Of a stretch of DNA of 64,000 bases, positions 8,744-19,033 are shown piece after piece. The notes beneath the pieces were generated by a model that did no database searches, was not told the origin of the DNA, and saw only the letters and a list, made by a program, of their open reading frames with translations. The stretch comes from Desulfuromonadaceae bacterium (lineage in GTDB: Bacteria > Desulfobacterota > Desulfuromonadia > Geobacterales > Pseudopelobacteraceae): assembly GCA_028687585.1 (NCBI GenBank), contig JAQTZV010000017.1:1-64000 (forward strand). Direction: 5' to 3'. Position 1 is the stretch's first letter; the number at the start of each line of letters is the position of its first letter. The translations under genes were made by a program, and so were the position numbers.

Positions 8744-8939
8744 ATAGATTTTGTTTATAAAGGCAGATGTAATTGTGCATTCACTATTATGCTCAAGCAT
8801 CATCAAAATCAATGTGTTAACGGTCCGCTGAATGCATCAGCGTTTTATTCAGTCAATTGTCGGCACAACCACTATGATTAAATTTTATTTGTAAGACTGA
8901 ACACAAGTCTTCTGAAGGATAAGTTATAAGGAAAATATC

Positions 8940-9206
8940 ATGGAAATAACCCGAGAGATATACTGGAACATCGGCAACAAGGTAGTTCTGCCCATGTATC
9001 TGCTGAGTATTGCTTCCCTTATGTTACTAGTCTGGGGTATTTGGAAGCGCGTGCCGCTGTATCGTCTTGGCAAGCCGCTTAATCGCTTCGACAGATACGA
9101 CGAACGGGTCAAACGGATGATCTGCGAGGTCTTTAGCCAGCAGAAAGCGGAGCAGAAGGTCAACTGCAGGTCAGAGACCTGGCTGAAATTGTCGCTGAGC
9201 GGATAG
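8940..9206 (+). pseudogene. N-terminal fragment of a membrane Fe-S oxidoreductase
   Basis: 88 residues starting MEITREIYWNIGNKVVLPMY closely resemble the start of the intact oxidoreductase at 12354 (METTRELYWNIGH...). The first membrane segment and the RLGKPLNRFD loop are retained. After about residue 62 the similarity ends and the frame soon stops. Everything beyond the first transmembrane helix is lost, including all Fe-S motifs. It is best read as the remnant of a third Etf:quinone oxidoreductase-type gene. AAGGAAAA precedes ATG at 8940. Confidence 0.7.
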
Positions 9207-9264
9207 CTCCCTAACTGTTTCGGGTAACGTATTATTACATAAATTTGGTTGATCGGAGTCAGTA

Positions 9265-10050
9265 ATGGCAGTGGAACAGGCTGGTGGTAAACAAAAATAT
9301 GAGCTGCAGCTGGTCGTCGAAACGTTCTTGATCTTGGAAAAGATACTTGAAGCAAATGACGGTCTTACGCTTACTTACATATGTAAAAGTACGCAGATAA
9401 CAAAAAACAAGGCATTCAGGATGCTTGCGACAATGATTCAGTGCGGCATTCTGGAAAAGGATGAACGCAGTATCTACAAAATCGGTATTACGTCCATTGG
9501 AAATGCGCACAAGGCATTAGCCAAGGCTTCGTCACTGGATAAGGCCCGCTTTATGATGGAAAGTCTTGCCAAGACAATCAATGAGGCGGTCTATTTTGCA
9601 AAATATACTGGCCCTGAAGCGGTGCTTGTCGATTTTGTCGACTGCTGCCACCCCATAAAGTCTGCTTCATTCATTGGGGCGGCAATTAAGCTCCCGCCTG
9701 TTACGTACGGTATTTCTGTCGCTAAAATCAGCGACATTACCGTTGATATTAACGGCCTGTCAGCTGAGATTACAACTGTTTCTCTGCCGTACGGTAACGG
9801 GGAAGGAGTTGCAACAGGGGCACTGGTGGTAGTGGCACCGACGTACAGGATGACTCCGGAACGCATCGAAATGGAAATAGTTCCTGCATTAAGAGATGTT
9901 GTGCAGCGTCAGCAACTCCAATTGAATAAAATTACGCAGGAGAGATTAATGCCGATGCTCCCTCCTTCCGTGCGTGAATTTGCCGCATACCCTCATCTGG
10001 CTTCGGGAAGATTAAGTAAATCTGCTAAAGCAGCAGGGCTATCGGCGTAA
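9265..10050 (+). CDS. IclR-family transcriptional regulator
   Basis: 261 residues. An N-terminal winged-helix domain (about 15-80, with LTYICKSTQITKNKAFRMLATM as the recognition region) is followed by a C-terminal effector-binding domain. IclR proteins commonly control aromatic-acid and acyl-CoA catabolic operons. It sits 43 bases before etfB in the same direction and may control that module. A partial paralogue of its C-terminal domain survives on the other strand at 30266-30526. A Pro- and Ala-rich tail of about 25 residues follows the domain. The effector is unknown. Confidence 0.85.
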   Translation: MAVEQAGGKQKYELQLVVETFLILEKILEANDGLTLTYICKSTQITKNKAFRMLATMIQCGILEKDERSIYKIGITSIGNAHKALAKASSLDKARFMMESLAKTINEAVYFAKYTGPEAVLVDFVDCCHPIKSASFIGAAIKLPPVTYGISVAKISDITVDINGLSAEITTVSLPYGNGEGVATGALVVVAPTYRMTPERIEMEIVPALRDVVQRQQLQLNKITQERLMPMLPPSVREFAAYPHLASGRLSKSAKAAGLSA

Positions 10051-10093
10051 ATGATAAGGTTTCAGACGCAAAATATTTACAGGAGGAATCATC

Positions 10094-10870
10094 ATGAAAC
10101 TGCTTGTCTGCATCAAACAGGTCCCTGACCTAGAATCCCGCTTCAAACCGGACGCCGCAGGTGTCTGGTACAACGAAACCGACCTCGCCTTTCGCATGAA
10201 CGAATACGACGAATATGCGGTGGAACAAGCCGTGCAGCTGCGTGAGAAGCTGGGTGACGGCTGCGAACTGACCGTGCTCTCCATCGGCCCCGACCGCGTC
10301 GTTGAAGCGATCAAGAAAGCCCTCGCCATGGGGTGCGACAACGCCGCCCATATCCAGGACAGTGCCGCCTCCTCCAAGGACCCCTGGCAGATCGCCTCCA
10401 TCATCTCTGCCTATGCCAAAGACAAAGGCTTCGACATCATCTTCACCGGCATGCAGAGTCAGGACCGCGGCTCCGCGCAGGTTGGCGTCACCGTCGCCGA
10501 ACAACTCGGGCTCGCCTGCACCACCACCATCACCAGCTTCGACTATGACAACGGCACCATCACCGCCAAACGGGAACTCGAAGGGGGCATCAAAGCAGCC
10601 GTCAAACTGAAAACCCCGGCGCTTGTCACCTGCCAGCTCGGTCTCAACATCCCGCGCTACCCGACGCTCCCGAACATCATGAAAGCCAAGAAAAAAGAGA
10701 TCACCGCCATAGCGGTAGCCGACCTCCTCAAAGAAGCAGCATTGTCAACGACAACCAGCTTCCATCCACCCGCAAAAAAAGGTGGCGGCATCGTCCTCGA
10801 AGGGGATGTGGCCGATTTGGTTGAGAAGGTGATTGCGATACTCAAAGACAAAACAGCAGTACTGCGATAG
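10094..10870 (+). CDS. etfB: Electron transfer flavoprotein, beta subunit (copy 1)
   Basis: 258 residues starting MKLLVCIKQVPDLESRF, the typical EtfB start. The adenine-nucleotide region GMQSQDRGSAQVG and a late LNIPRYPTLPNIMKAKKK segment are present. With EtfA it accepts electrons from acyl-CoA dehydrogenases. AGGAGG sits close before ATG. etfA follows after only 9 bases, so they form one operon. Base composition is clearly more GC-rich than the DNA to the left. Whether this Etf bifurcates electrons cannot be decided from sequence alone. Confidence 0.92.
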   Translation: MKLLVCIKQVPDLESRFKPDAAGVWYNETDLAFRMNEYDEYAVEQAVQLREKLGDGCELTVLSIGPDRVVEAIKKALAMGCDNAAHIQDSAASSKDPWQIASIISAYAKDKGFDIIFTGMQSQDRGSAQVGVTVAEQLGLACTTTITSFDYDNGTITAKRELEGGIKAAVKLKTPALVTCQLGLNIPRYPTLPNIMKAKKKEITAIAVADLLKEAALSTTTSFHPPAKKGGGIVLEGDVADLVEKVIAILKDKTAVLR

Positions 10871-10879
10871 GAGACCACC

Positions 10880-11791
10880 ATGAAAACACTATTAATCGGC
10901 GAATACCGCGACGGCAAACTGCTTGAATCCACCTACGAACTGCTCGGCTTTGCCGACCAACTCGGCGCCGAAAGCGCCCTGCTCCTGGTAGGAAGCGAAA
11001 GCCAGCTCCCCGCATACTCCGGCACCCTCTACATTGCTGACGCAGCAACATGTGGCGAATACAACCCCGACCTGCATAAACAACTGGTCCTCAATGCCGT
11101 ACAGCAGGAGAACCCTGACTACATCGTCTTTCTCCACTCCTCCTACGGCTGGGATCTTGCACCGCGCGTCGCCGCATCACTCAAGGCCGCCCAGATCTCA
11201 GAAATCATCGCCTTCGCCGACGGCAGCTTCGAAGTAGGTTGCTGCAACGCCAAAATGCGCCGCAGCGTCAAACCGAACAGCAGCACAACCGTCCTCACGG
11301 TTCAGGCCGGCGCCTTCCCCGCCCTGCAAGCGGGAGGAACACCAACAGTCAGGAAACTTACCGCAGACGTGACAAGCCCCCTTGAATTCCTCGGCTACGA
11401 ACCGGCCGAAAAGAAAGACGTCGATCTGGGCAAAGCCGAAATCATCGTCTCCGCCGGACGCGGCATCGGCAAAAAAGACAACGTCCCGGTCATCCTTGCC
11501 CTGGCCAAAGCGCTTGGTGGCGAACTCGGCGCCAGTCGTCCGGTCGTCGACGCCGGCTGGGTGGAGCACAGCCATCAGGTCGGCACCACCGGCCAGACCG
11601 TATCACCGAAGCTGTACGTTGCCTGCGGCATCTCCGGCGCGATCCAGCATTTGGCCGGCATGAAGAAATCAGACTTCATCCTTGCCATCAACAAGGACAA
11701 GGACGCCCCGATCGGTGAGATTGCCGATGTGCTGGTGGTTGCAGATGTCATGCAGTTTGTACCGGCGCTGACGGCAAAAATTGCGGCATAG
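10880..11791 (+). CDS. etfA: Electron transfer flavoprotein, alpha subunit (copy 1)
   Basis: 303 residues. The C-terminal FAD-binding domain is clear: [12 protein letters not shown], the [14 protein letters not shown] region and [16 protein letters not shown]. The N-terminal domain is slightly short and lacks the ferredoxin extension seen in copy 2 (17651). It forms the Etf heterodimer with the preceding EtfB. The likely redox partner is the membrane Fe-S oxidoreductase at 12354, after a 560-base gap that carries a structured repeat and a terminator-like hairpin. Confidence 0.92.
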   Translation: MKTLLIGEYRDGKLLESTYELLGFADQLGAESALLLVGSESQLPAYSGTLYIADAATCGEYNPDLHKQLVLNAVQQENPDYIVFLHSSYGWDLAPRVAASLKAAQISEIIAFADGSFEVGCCNAKMRRSVKPNSSTTVLTVQAGAFPALQAGGTPTVRKLTADVTSPLEFLGYEPAEKKDVDLGKAEIIVSAGRGIGKKDNVPVILALAKALGGELGASRPVVDAGWVEHSHQVGTTGQTVSPKLYVACGISGAIQHLAGMKKSDFILAINKDKDAPIGEIADVLVVADVMQFVPALTAKIAA

Positions 11792-11960
11792 CAACAATAA
11801 AACCTGAAACCATCTATAAGATCGTTACTTGGGGTTGTAAGCTCTAATCGGGGTTTGAAGTCCGATGTAACGATTAAGCTTGAAGCGCTGAAGCGTTATT
11901 CCCCCGATGCAGAAATGACTACAAACCAAAAGATATAATGCAGGTTACATGTTGTAGGGC

Positions 11961-12020
11961 GAGCACATACTGCCATTTGTGCTCCTTTCATTACTGGTAG
12001 GGGTCTTCCCCTACCAGTAA
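11961..12020 (+). ncRNA. Double-hairpin element, copy 1 (structured RNA candidate)
   Basis: Hairpin 1: GAGCACA (11961-11967) pairs with TGTGCTC (11978-11984) around TACTGCCATT. A conserved CTTTCAT linker follows. Hairpin 2: TTACTGGTAGGGG (11991-12003) pairs perfectly with CCCCTACCAGTAA (12008-12020) around TCTT. A second copy at 16723 keeps hairpin 1 and the linker almost unchanged but has a different hairpin 2, also perfectly paired. This suggests that structure is conserved. Both copies lie 5' of energy-module genes. No T-run follows, so it is not an ordinary terminator. Function unknown. Confidence 0.5.
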
Positions 12021-12147
12021 TCCAACGCGTATCAAATTATTATGAATATGTGCCGAACCTACCTCCTTAGTGTGGGGCACATATAACTGGGGATCTCAGA
12101 TGTCATGGGGTCTCCAGTTCTATTCCAGTCTGAAAAAGTACGCGATA

Positions 12148-12173
12148 AAATACCCCACTGCAGCGGGGTATTT
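12148..12173 (+). terminator. Terminator-like hairpin
   Basis: AAATACCCC at 12148-12156 pairs with GGGGTATTT at 12165-12173 around ACTGCAGC, a perfect 9-bp stem ending in Ts. It lies between etfA and the Fe-S oxidoreductase and could separate their transcription. The rest of this 560-base gap shows only the double-hairpin element. Confidence 0.5.
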
Positions 12174-12353
12174 GTAACCTTGGTTGATGTCTGATTCACC
12201 ACTTCACGGGGAATTTACTCGAAGATATTAATTCTACTTTGTCACATTAGATTACGGAACCGTACGCACGTTGAGTAATCCAACCTCCTACCCGATTACA
12301 GAGAATTTATTAAGCAATCAAGAGCCATTCAATAGCAGATATTGGGGAATGAT

Positions 12354-14342
12354 ATGGAAACGACACGGGAACTTTATTGGAATATTGGTCATGGAGCAAC
12401 AGTACTGCTGCCGATGTATCTCTTTACCTTTGCTGCCTTGGGATTTCTGATTAGAAGCTGCCTTCAGCGACTGAGTATCTACCGGCAGGGTAAACCGCTG
12501 AATCGGACCGATCAGCGTACCGTGCGAATTGGCGAGCTGGCAAAGAACGTCTTGCTACAGAGCCGGGTACTCCTGGTTAATGGACCAGGCTATGCTCACG
12601 GGCTGTTCTTTTGGAGCTTTGTCCTGTTGTTTATCGGCACCTGCTTTGTGGCCGGCCAGGCAGATTTTACCGATCTGTTGTTCGGTTATCGCTTCCTTAA
12701 CGGAGAGTTTTATAAATACTTCTCCATGGTCTTGGATCTAGCTGGCTTGGTTGCATTGGCGATGCTACTGGGACTTTTGGTCCGTCGCTACCTGGTTCGC
12801 CCTGCCGGACTAGAAACGACCTTCGACGACGCCATCATGCACGGTCTTTTGTGTTCAATAATAATTACCGGTTTTGTTATCGAAGGGGCCCGGATGGCGG
12901 TCACCGAACTGCCGAACAACATGGGCCTGGCGTTTTGGTCGCCAGTTGGTCTTCTTTTTGCCAAGGCCTTGGTCGGAACGGGGGAACATACCTTGCGTGC
13001 CCTGCACCAGATTCTCTGGTGGCTACACTTCTTCCTGGTTATCGGGTTTATATGCTCCATCCCGTTCACCAAATTCCGGCATATCTTTACCACTGCCGCC
13101 AACTACTTCTTTGTTGACCTCGGCCCCAAGGGAGCATTGGTCTCTCTTGACATGGAAGGAGATGCTGAAAGTTTCGGCGCTGCACAGCTCAAGGATCTGA
13201 CCTGGAAAGATATCTTCGATACTGACGCCTGTACCAAGTGCAAGCGCTGCCAGGACCGCTGCCCGGCGTATCATACTGAAAAGCCGCTGTCGCCGATGAA
13301 GGTTATTAACCAACTGGGCGAAGTTGCCTGCGCCAACCCCGAGGCCAGCCTGATCGAAACGGTGGGTAAAGATGCCCTCTGGTCCTGTACAACCTGTCGG
13401 GCCTGCCAGGAAATTTGTCCGGCCTCCATTGAACAGGTGAACAAAATTGTCGATATGCGCCGCAACCTGGTACTTATGGAAGGGGACTTTCCCGGTAGTG
13501 AGGTGATGACGGCCATGAGTAACACCGAAGTCAACGGGAACCCCTTCGGAATGGCGTTTGCCACTCGGGGAGATTGGGCAGAGGGACTGCCGGTAACTCG
13601 ACTGGCTGATGATGCCGGGGTGGACATCCTCTATTTCGTCGGCTGCTACGCCTCTTTCGACAAGCGTAATATCAAGGTTGCTACCAGCTTCATAAAACTT
13701 TGCGAAAGTGCAGGCATAAAAGTCGGGATTCTCGGTAAAGAGGAAAAATGTTGCGGTGAACCGATGCGTAAGATGGGAAATGAATACCTGTATCAGACCA
13801 TGGCTGCTGAAAACATCGAGACCATCAAATCATACGGGATTAAAAAGATTGTTACCGCCTGTCCGCACTGTTTCAACACGCTGAGCAAAGATTACCGCGA
13901 TCTGGGTCTTGAAGTGGAAACCGAACATTACACCACGTTCCTGGACCGGCTGATGAAAGAGAGCAGGCTCAAGATCAAGGCCGACAGCTTTGACTGTACC
14001 TACCACGATTCCTGCTACATCGGCCGCTACAATGACATTTACCGCGAGCCGCGGGCACTGCTTGCGGCAGCCGGCGGAACGGTCCGTGAGATGGATCGGT
14101 GCGAGTCCGAGAGTTTCTGCTGCGGCGCCGGTGGTGGACGGATCATGGCAGAGGAGAAACTGGGAAGCCGGATCAGCGAAAGCCGGGCCAAGATGGCCGC
14201 CGCAACAGGATCAGATCTTCTTGTTTCCAACTGCCCCTTCTGTCTGACCATGTTCGAAGATGGCATTAAAGGGGCTGAGTTGGAGGGAACGCTGGTCCCG
14301 CGCGACATTGCGGAAATTCTACTTGAAAGAGTGGCGACCTGA
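12354..14342 (+). CDS. Membrane Fe-S oxidoreductase (Etf:quinone oxidoreductase-like, copy 1)
   Basis: 662 residues. An N-terminal membrane domain of several helices resembles the nitrate-reductase gamma (cytochrome b) type. A double [4Fe-4S] domain follows, with CTKCKRCQDRCP near residue 290 and CTTCRACQEICP near 345. Two CCG domains then appear, CCGEPMRKMGNE and CCGAGGGR, as in heterodisulfide-reductase subunit D. Such proteins sit beside etfBA and are thought to pass electrons from Etf to membrane quinone. The start at ATG 12354 is chosen because GGGGA lies just upstream and the broken paralogue at 8940 begins at the same residue; an open frame extends to a TTG at 12342. Confidence 0.88.
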   Translation: METTRELYWNIGHGATVLLPMYLFTFAALGFLIRSCLQRLSIYRQGKPLNRTDQRTVRIGELAKNVLLQSRVLLVNGPGYAHGLFFWSFVLLFIGTCFVAGQADFTDLLFGYRFLNGEFYKYFSMVLDLAGLVALAMLLGLLVRRYLVRPAGLETTFDDAIMHGLLCSIIITGFVIEGARMAVTELPNNMGLAFWSPVGLLFAKALVGTGEHTLRALHQILWWLHFFLVIGFICSIPFTKFRHIFTTAANYFFVDLGPKGALVSLDMEGDAESFGAAQLKDLTWKDIFDTDACTKCKRCQDRCPAYHTEKPLSPMKVINQLGEVACANPEASLIETVGKDALWSCTTCRACQEICPASIEQVNKIVDMRRNLVLMEGDFPGSEVMTAMSNTEVNGNPFGMAFATRGDWAEGLPVTRLADDAGVDILYFVGCYASFDKRNIKVATSFIKLCESAGIKVGILGKEEKCCGEPMRKMGNEYLYQTMAAENIETIKSYGIKKIVTACPHCFNTLSKDYRDLGLEVETEHYTTFLDRLMKESRLKIKADSFDCTYHDSCYIGRYNDIYREPRALLAAAGGTVREMDRCESESFCCGAGGGRIMAEEKLGSRISESRAKMAAATGSDLLVSNCPFCLTMFEDGIKGAELEGTLVPRDIAEILLERVAT

Positions 14343-14440
14343 AATATGTTTGGTTTATTGCACTGCGTAACAAATGGCTCTGGTGGTGACGTAAAACAAA
14401 ATAAAAAGGAGAAGCGGGGTTAAGCTCGCGGGAGAATTCA

Positions 14441-15610
14441 ATGAACATTCACGAGTACCAGGCAAAAGCAATCTTACGAAAATTCGGCGTACCGGTACCT
14501 GACGGTCACGTCGCCTACAACAGCGCCGGCGCGCGCGAATGGGCGAAGCGCCTGGGTGATGGCCCCTGGGTCGTCAAGGCCCAGATCCACGCCGGCGGTC
14601 GCGGCAAAGGGGGCGGTGTCAAACTGGCCCGCACTCCGGAAGAGGTCCGCATCATCTCGCGCGAGATGCTCGGCATGATCCTGCGCACGCATCAGACCGG
14701 CGTCGAAGGCAAACTTGTCACCCGCGTGCTTGTCGAAAAAGGGTGCAACATCGCCAACGAACTCTACGTCAGTCTGCTGGTTGATCGCGCCACCTCCAAA
14801 GTCACTGTCATGGCCTCCACCGAAGGTGGCATGGACATCGAAGAGGTTGCCGCCAACACCCCGGAAAAGATCTTTGTCAAAACGGTTGACCCGCTGGTCG
14901 GCCTGACCGCCTTCCAATGCCGCAATATCGCCTCCAATCTCGGTCTGACCGGCAAACTGGTCGGCAAGGCATCCGTTGCGTTGCAAGCTCTCTACAGAAC
15001 CTTCATGGAGTGCGACTGTTCCATGCTGGAGATAAACCCGCTCGTAGTTACCGCTGAAAATGACCTGCTGGCACTTGACGCCAAATTCGGCTTCGACGAC
15101 AACGCCATGTTCCGGCATCCCAAAATCGCCGATATGCGTGACTACGACGAAGAAGACCCGAAAGAGATCGAAGCGTCCCAGTATGAGTTGTCCTACATCT
15201 CCCTGACCGGCAACATCGGCTGCCTGGTCAACGGCGCAGGACTGGCCATGGCCACCATGGATATCATCAAACACTACAGCGGCGACCCCGCCAACTTCCT
15301 CGATGTCGGCGGCGGCGCAACTATTGAGCGTGTCACCGAAGCCTTCAAGATTATCCTCTCCGACAAAAACGTCAAGGGGATCCTGGTCAACATCTTCGGC
15401 GGCATCATGAAATGTGACATCATCGCCACCGGCGTCGTAGCCGCCGCCCGTCAGGTCTCCTTAAGCGTACCCCTGGTTGTCAGACTGGAAGGCACCAACG
15501 TCGAACTGGGGAAACAGATTCTGGCCGAAAGCGGACTTGATATCGTCGCCGCTGACGGCATGGCAGATGCTGCGCAAAAAATTGTCCAGGCCGTGAAAGG
15601 AGCCAACTAA
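14441..15610 (+). CDS. sucC: Succinyl-CoA synthetase, beta subunit
   Basis: 389 residues, full length. The ATP-grasp domain begins [20 protein letters not shown], with [14 protein letters not shown] as the nucleotide-binding loop. The C-terminal CoA-ligase domain carries FLDVGGGA and [13 protein letters not shown]. It forms succinate and ATP from succinyl-CoA, or the reverse, with SucD. The stop codon overlaps the sucD start (TAATG), giving translational coupling. Related acyl-CoA synthetases are sometimes recruited for other acids, so the substrate need not be succinate in this context. Confidence 0.92.
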   Translation: MNIHEYQAKAILRKFGVPVPDGHVAYNSAGAREWAKRLGDGPWVVKAQIHAGGRGKGGGVKLARTPEEVRIISREMLGMILRTHQTGVEGKLVTRVLVEKGCNIANELYVSLLVDRATSKVTVMASTEGGMDIEEVAANTPEKIFVKTVDPLVGLTAFQCRNIASNLGLTGKLVGKASVALQALYRTFMECDCSMLEINPLVVTAENDLLALDAKFGFDDNAMFRHPKIADMRDYDEEDPKEIEASQYELSYISLTGNIGCLVNGAGLAMATMDIIKHYSGDPANFLDVGGGATIERVTEAFKIILSDKNVKGILVNIFGGIMKCDIIATGVVAAARQVSLSVPLVVRLEGTNVELGKQILAESGLDIVAADGMADAAQKIVQAVKGAN

Positions 15611-16482
15611 TGAGTATTCTGATCGATAAAAACACCCGGGTCATCACCCAGGGCATCACCGGTGCAACCGGACTCTTTCATGCACAGGGCGCCCGTGACT
15701 ACGGCACCCAGATGGTCGGCGGCGTTACTCCCGGCAAAGGGGGCAGTGTCATCGATGGCTTCCCCGTCTACGATACCGTCAAGGAAGCAGTACAGCAGAC
15801 CGGCGCCACCGCCTCCGTCATCTACGTACCGCCACCCTTTGCCGCCGATTCCATCATGGAGGCGGTCGATGCCGGCCTCGATCTGGTCTGCTGCATCACC
15901 GAAGGGATCCCGGTCCTCGACATGGTAAAGGTCAAGCATTTCATGAGGGGCAAGAAAACCCGCCTGATCGGGCCGAACTGCCCGGGGGTCATCACCCCCG
16001 GCGAATGCAAGATCGGCATCATGCCGGGCTACATTCACAAACCGGGCAGAGTAGGCGTTGTCTCCCGTTCCGGCACACTGACCTACGAAGCCGTCTGGCA
16101 GCTCACCTGCCTCGGCATGGGTCAATCCACCTGCGTCGGCATCGGCGGAGACCCGGTCAACGGCACCAACCACCTGGATGTCCTGCGGCTGTTCCAATCC
16201 GATCCGAACACGGATGCCGTCATCATGATCGGTGAAATCGGCGGCACCTCCGAAGAAGAGGCTGCCCGCTTTGTCAAGGAGTACATGACTAAGCCGGTAG
16301 CCGCTTACATCGCCGGTGTCACCGCCCCTCCCGGCAAACGGATGGGTCATGCCGGCGCCATCATCTCCGGCGGCAAGGGTACCGCTACCGAAAAAGTAGC
16401 TATTCTTAAAGAGTGCGGCATCAGCGTCGCGGACAGTCCCGCAGAGATGGCGCAGGCACTGCTGAAGATTTATAAACCGTAA
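15610..16482 (+). CDS. sucD: Succinyl-CoA synthetase, alpha subunit
   Basis: 290 residues. The N-terminal CoA-binding Rossmann domain has [16 protein letters not shown]. The phospho-histidine region is [14 protein letters not shown] near residue 246, so the catalytic His is present. It overlaps sucC by one base. It sits between two Etf/Fe-S oxidoreductase modules, which fits a catabolic island that conserves thioester energy as ATP. Confidence 0.92.
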   Translation: MSILIDKNTRVITQGITGATGLFHAQGARDYGTQMVGGVTPGKGGSVIDGFPVYDTVKEAVQQTGATASVIYVPPPFAADSIMEAVDAGLDLVCCITEGIPVLDMVKVKHFMRGKKTRLIGPNCPGVITPGECKIGIMPGYIHKPGRVGVVSRSGTLTYEAVWQLTCLGMGQSTCVGIGGDPVNGTNHLDVLRLFQSDPNTDAVIMIGEIGGTSEEEAARFVKEYMTKPVAAYIAGVTAPPGKRMGHAGAIISGGKGTATEKVAILKECGISVADSPAEMAQALLKIYKP

Positions 16483-16519
16483 CTTTACTACACACTGTTT
16501 TGAGTTGGAGAACAATGAA

Positions 16520-16705
16520 ATGGCAAAATACAAAGAGCACCCAAAGTACAATATTTTATCAATGCGGATTTCCGATAAAGAGATGGCTGTATTGGCTGAA
16601 ATGAGACAGCAGACCTGTAAGAGTACCTCTACATTACTGCGGGAGGCGATGCAGCTCTATGCGGCTTCCCGAGAGCTTTTTGCCAATCAGGAGCTTGCGG
16701 CCTGA
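16520..16705 (+). CDS. Small ribbon-helix-helix-type protein
   Basis: About 61 residues starting MAKYKEHPKYNILSMRISD. A short beta-strand region (NILSMRISD) is followed by two predicted helices (KEMAVLAEMRQQ and TSTLLREAMQLYA), the pattern of CopG/Arc-type ribbon-helix-helix DNA-binding proteins. It could be a small regulator of the surrounding operons or an orphan antitoxin; no toxin gene is adjacent. ATG at 16520 is preferred to TTG at 16505 because GGAG lies at suitable spacing between them. Confidence 0.55.
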   Translation: MAKYKEHPKYNILSMRISDKEMAVLAEMRQQTCKSTSTLLREAMQLYAASRELFANQELAA

Positions 16706-16722
16706 AGTAACTGGAGTTGGAT

Positions 16723-16780
16723 GAGCACATACTGCCATGTGTGCTCCTTTCATAGCCGGGAGTGGCATAACCCTCCCGGC
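16723..16780 (+). ncRNA. Double-hairpin element, copy 2 (structured RNA candidate)
   Basis: Hairpin 1: GAGCACA (16723-16729) pairs with TGTGCTC (16740-16746) around the same ACTGCCAT loop as copy 1 at 11961. The CCTTTCAT linker is also kept. Hairpin 2 is GCCGGGAG (16755-16762) with CTCCCGGC (16773-16780), unrelated in sequence to copy 1 but in the same position. It ends about 32 bases before etfB copy 2, so it would lie in that gene's leader. Confidence 0.5.
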
Positions 16781-16812
16781 ACTTATCTCAAAAAATCAAG
16801 GAGCATTTTTAC

Positions 16813-17625
16813 ATGCTCGTAATCTCCTGCATCAAACAGGTTCCTGACACGACTCAGGTGAAAATTGATCCGGTCACCAATACCCTGATACGAGATGGCA
16901 TCCCCTTTATCATCAACCCCTATGATGCGCACGCTCTAGAAGAGAGTCTAAGACTTAAGGACCGTTATGGTATGCGCAGCGTTGCCATCTCTATGGGACC
17001 GCCCAATACTGTGGCCACCTTGAGAAAAGCATATGCTATAGGGGTTGATGAGGCAATCCTACTCTCCGACCGCTGCTTTGGCGGTGCAGATACCCTAGCT
17101 ACCAGCAGAGTCCTTTCGGCAGCCATTGAGCGATTGAACAAAGTGGAGATGGTCGGCATCGTCTTTTGCGGCAAACAGACCATCGACGGCGACACCGCTC
17201 AGGTTGGTCCCGGCATCGCCTCCCGCCTCGGTTTCAGTCAATTGACTCTTGTTGACCGGATTGAATCAATCGATTTGCAGCGCAAGACCATCAAAGTGCG
17301 CCGCAAGCTTGAAGGGCGCCACGAAATTGTTGAAGCGCCACTGCCGGTTATGATCACCGTCGTCAGAGAACTCAACCGCCCACGTTATCCTACAGTGCCG
17401 ATGCGTGTTGACTCAGAGGAAAAGGAAATAAAGGTTTGGGACAACACGGTCTTGAAACTTGATGTCGAAAGCGTTGGCCTCAAAGGTTCACCGACCTGGG
17501 TCAGTAAGATTTTCTCTCCAGAGCGTGATCAGGGGGAAATTATCGGCGATGGCATCAGTGATCCGGTTGGAACTGCCAACCTGTTAATTGATAAACTGCT
17601 CAGCAAAGATCTGCTGGCGGTATAA
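16813..17625 (+). CDS. etfB: Electron transfer flavoprotein, beta subunit (copy 2)
   Basis: 270 residues, starting MLVISCIKQVPDTTQVKID. The nucleotide-binding segment FCGKQTIDGDTAQVGPGIA and a late LNRPRYPTVPMR are in place. It differs clearly from copy 1 at 10094, so the two modules are old paralogues rather than a recent duplication. It pairs with the ferredoxin-fused EtfA that starts 25 bases downstream. The leader carries the double-hairpin element. Confidence 0.92.
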   Translation: MLVISCIKQVPDTTQVKIDPVTNTLIRDGIPFIINPYDAHALEESLRLKDRYGMRSVAISMGPPNTVATLRKAYAIGVDEAILLSDRCFGGADTLATSRVLSAAIERLNKVEMVGIVFCGKQTIDGDTAQVGPGIASRLGFSQLTLVDRIESIDLQRKTIKVRRKLEGRHEIVEAPLPVMITVVRELNRPRYPTVPMRVDSEEKEIKVWDNTVLKLDVESVGLKGSPTWVSKIFSPERDQGEIIGDGISDPVGTANLLIDKLLSKDLLAV

Positions 17626-17650
17626 CAAAAAAGAAAAGGTTCTACCAACC

Positions 17651-19003
17651 ATGAGCGAAGTGACAACAAAACCAAAAAAACCGCGTGGCGTTGCCAGTCT
17701 GATCAATGGCAAGTGCATCGCCTGCGGAGCTCGCTGCCAAAGTTCCTGCCCGGTCAACTGCATCGAGATGACTGACTCAGGCGAACCGATTGTGGAAAGC
17801 GCAAAATGCATCGGCTGTCTTAAATGCGTTAAAATCTGTCCTGCTGAAGCGCTTGAGATGTACTTCACCCCTGAAGAGCAGAAGATCCTCTCCGAACTAG
17901 CGTCTCTCTCCGGCGGTCCTACAGAGGATGAACTTGATGAAGAGGGACAGCGGCTGCAGAAGATGCTTGCCGAGTACCGTGGCGTCTGGGTGGTCATCGA
18001 GCAGTTCGAAGGGATCACCGCCAAAGTCTCGTGGGAACTCCTTGGTACCGGAGCCGATCTGGCCAGGACGCTTGGTGTTCACTTAAGTGCCGTCGTCCTC
18101 GGTCATAACATCGAACACCTCTGCAACGAAGCTTTTGAACATGGTGCTGACAAAACAATTATCCTTGATGCACCGGTCTATAAAGATTACCGCACGCAAC
18201 CTTACTCGGACGCCATCTGCCACCTGATCGGAAAACATAAACCGGAAGTCATCCTGATGGGCGCCACCGCACAGGGGCGCGATCTGGCCGGAGCCGTGGC
18301 GACCGTCGTCAAGACCGGACTGACCGCAGATTGTACCGGACTCGGCACCGATGACAAGCGCAACCTGATGCAGACTCGGCCAGCCTTCGGCGGCAACATC
18401 ATGGCCACCATCATGTGCGACAAATACCGCCCGCAGATGGCCACTGTACGTCCGCACGTCATGCATATGCCGGAAACGGAGCCGGGCAGAAAAGGTGACA
18501 TCATCCGCGAAACCTTCGCCCCGCTGGAACAGGATATTCTGGTCAAAGTGCTGGAAGTAATCAGCGACCGTGACGGTAAAAATCAGGTCGATGTCGCCGC
18601 TGCCGAAATCATAGTCTCCGGAGGGCGGGGCCTGATGAACAAGGAGAACTTCGTACTGCTTCAGGAACTTGCCGATGCACTCGGAGGAGTTGTCGGAGCA
18701 TCGCGCAGCGCAGTCGACGCCGGCTGGATCTCCCACAGCCGGCAGGTTGGGCAGACCGGCAAGACCGTGCGCCCGAAAACATACATAGCCTGTGGCATCT
18801 CTGGCGCCATCCAGCACATGGTAGGCATGCAGGATTCTGACGTCATCATTGCCATCAATCGCGACCCCGAAGCGCCGATCTTTCAGATAGCCACCTACGG
18901 AATTGTTGGCGATCTGTTCCAGGTCATACCGGCACTTATCAGCAGGATACGTAATCTCAAGATGAACAACGGCAGTTACGAGCCTGAACTGGTTGCTGCC
19001 TGA
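17651..19003 (+). CDS. etfA: Electron transfer flavoprotein, alpha subunit with N-terminal ferredoxin domain
   Basis: About 450 residues. The first 80 carry a 2[4Fe-4S] ferredoxin-like domain ([16 protein letters not shown] and [12 protein letters not shown]). An EtfA N-terminal domain follows, and then the FAD domain with [26 protein letters not shown] and [13 protein letters not shown]. Fused ferredoxin-EtfA proteins occur in anaerobes, where the clusters may accept electrons directly. The start is placed at ATG 17651; the open frame reaches 17588 only by running into the etfB coding end. The membrane Fe-S oxidoreductase follows 30 bases after the stop. Confidence 0.9.
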   Translation: MSEVTTKPKKPRGVASLINGKCIACGARCQSSCPVNCIEMTDSGEPIVESAKCIGCLKCVKICPAEALEMYFTPEEQKILSELASLSGGPTEDELDEEGQRLQKMLAEYRGVWVVIEQFEGITAKVSWELLGTGADLARTLGVHLSAVVLGHNIEHLCNEAFEHGADKTIILDAPVYKDYRTQPYSDAICHLIGKHKPEVILMGATAQGRDLAGAVATVVKTGLTADCTGLGTDDKRNLMQTRPAFGGNIMATIMCDKYRPQMATVRPHVMHMPETEPGRKGDIIRETFAPLEQDILVKVLEVISDRDGKNQVDVAAAEIIVSGGRGLMNKENFVLLQELADALGGVVGASRSAVDAGWISHSRQVGQTGKTVRPKTYIACGISGAIQHMVGMQDSDVIIAINRDPEAPIFQIATYGIVGDLFQVIPALISRIRNLKMNNGSYEPELVAA

Positions 19004-19033
19004 TCAGACATATATTTACGGGGTAATCATTTC

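Larger units (their letters stand above)
8118..8939. other. Intergenic region with a small repeat element and box copy 3
   Basis: No gene could be supported over 820 bases. It contains a 99-base element with imperfect inverted ends (8440-8538) and the third CAAGCGCTAG box (8734-8743), about 200 bases upstream of the broken Fe-S oxidoreductase gene. The remainder is AT-rich without recognisable structure. Confidence 0.4.

Noticed and set aside
11991..12020. Hairpin 2 of the double-hairpin element as a simple terminator
   Set aside because: It has a perfect stem but no T-run, and it is linked to a conserved first hairpin.
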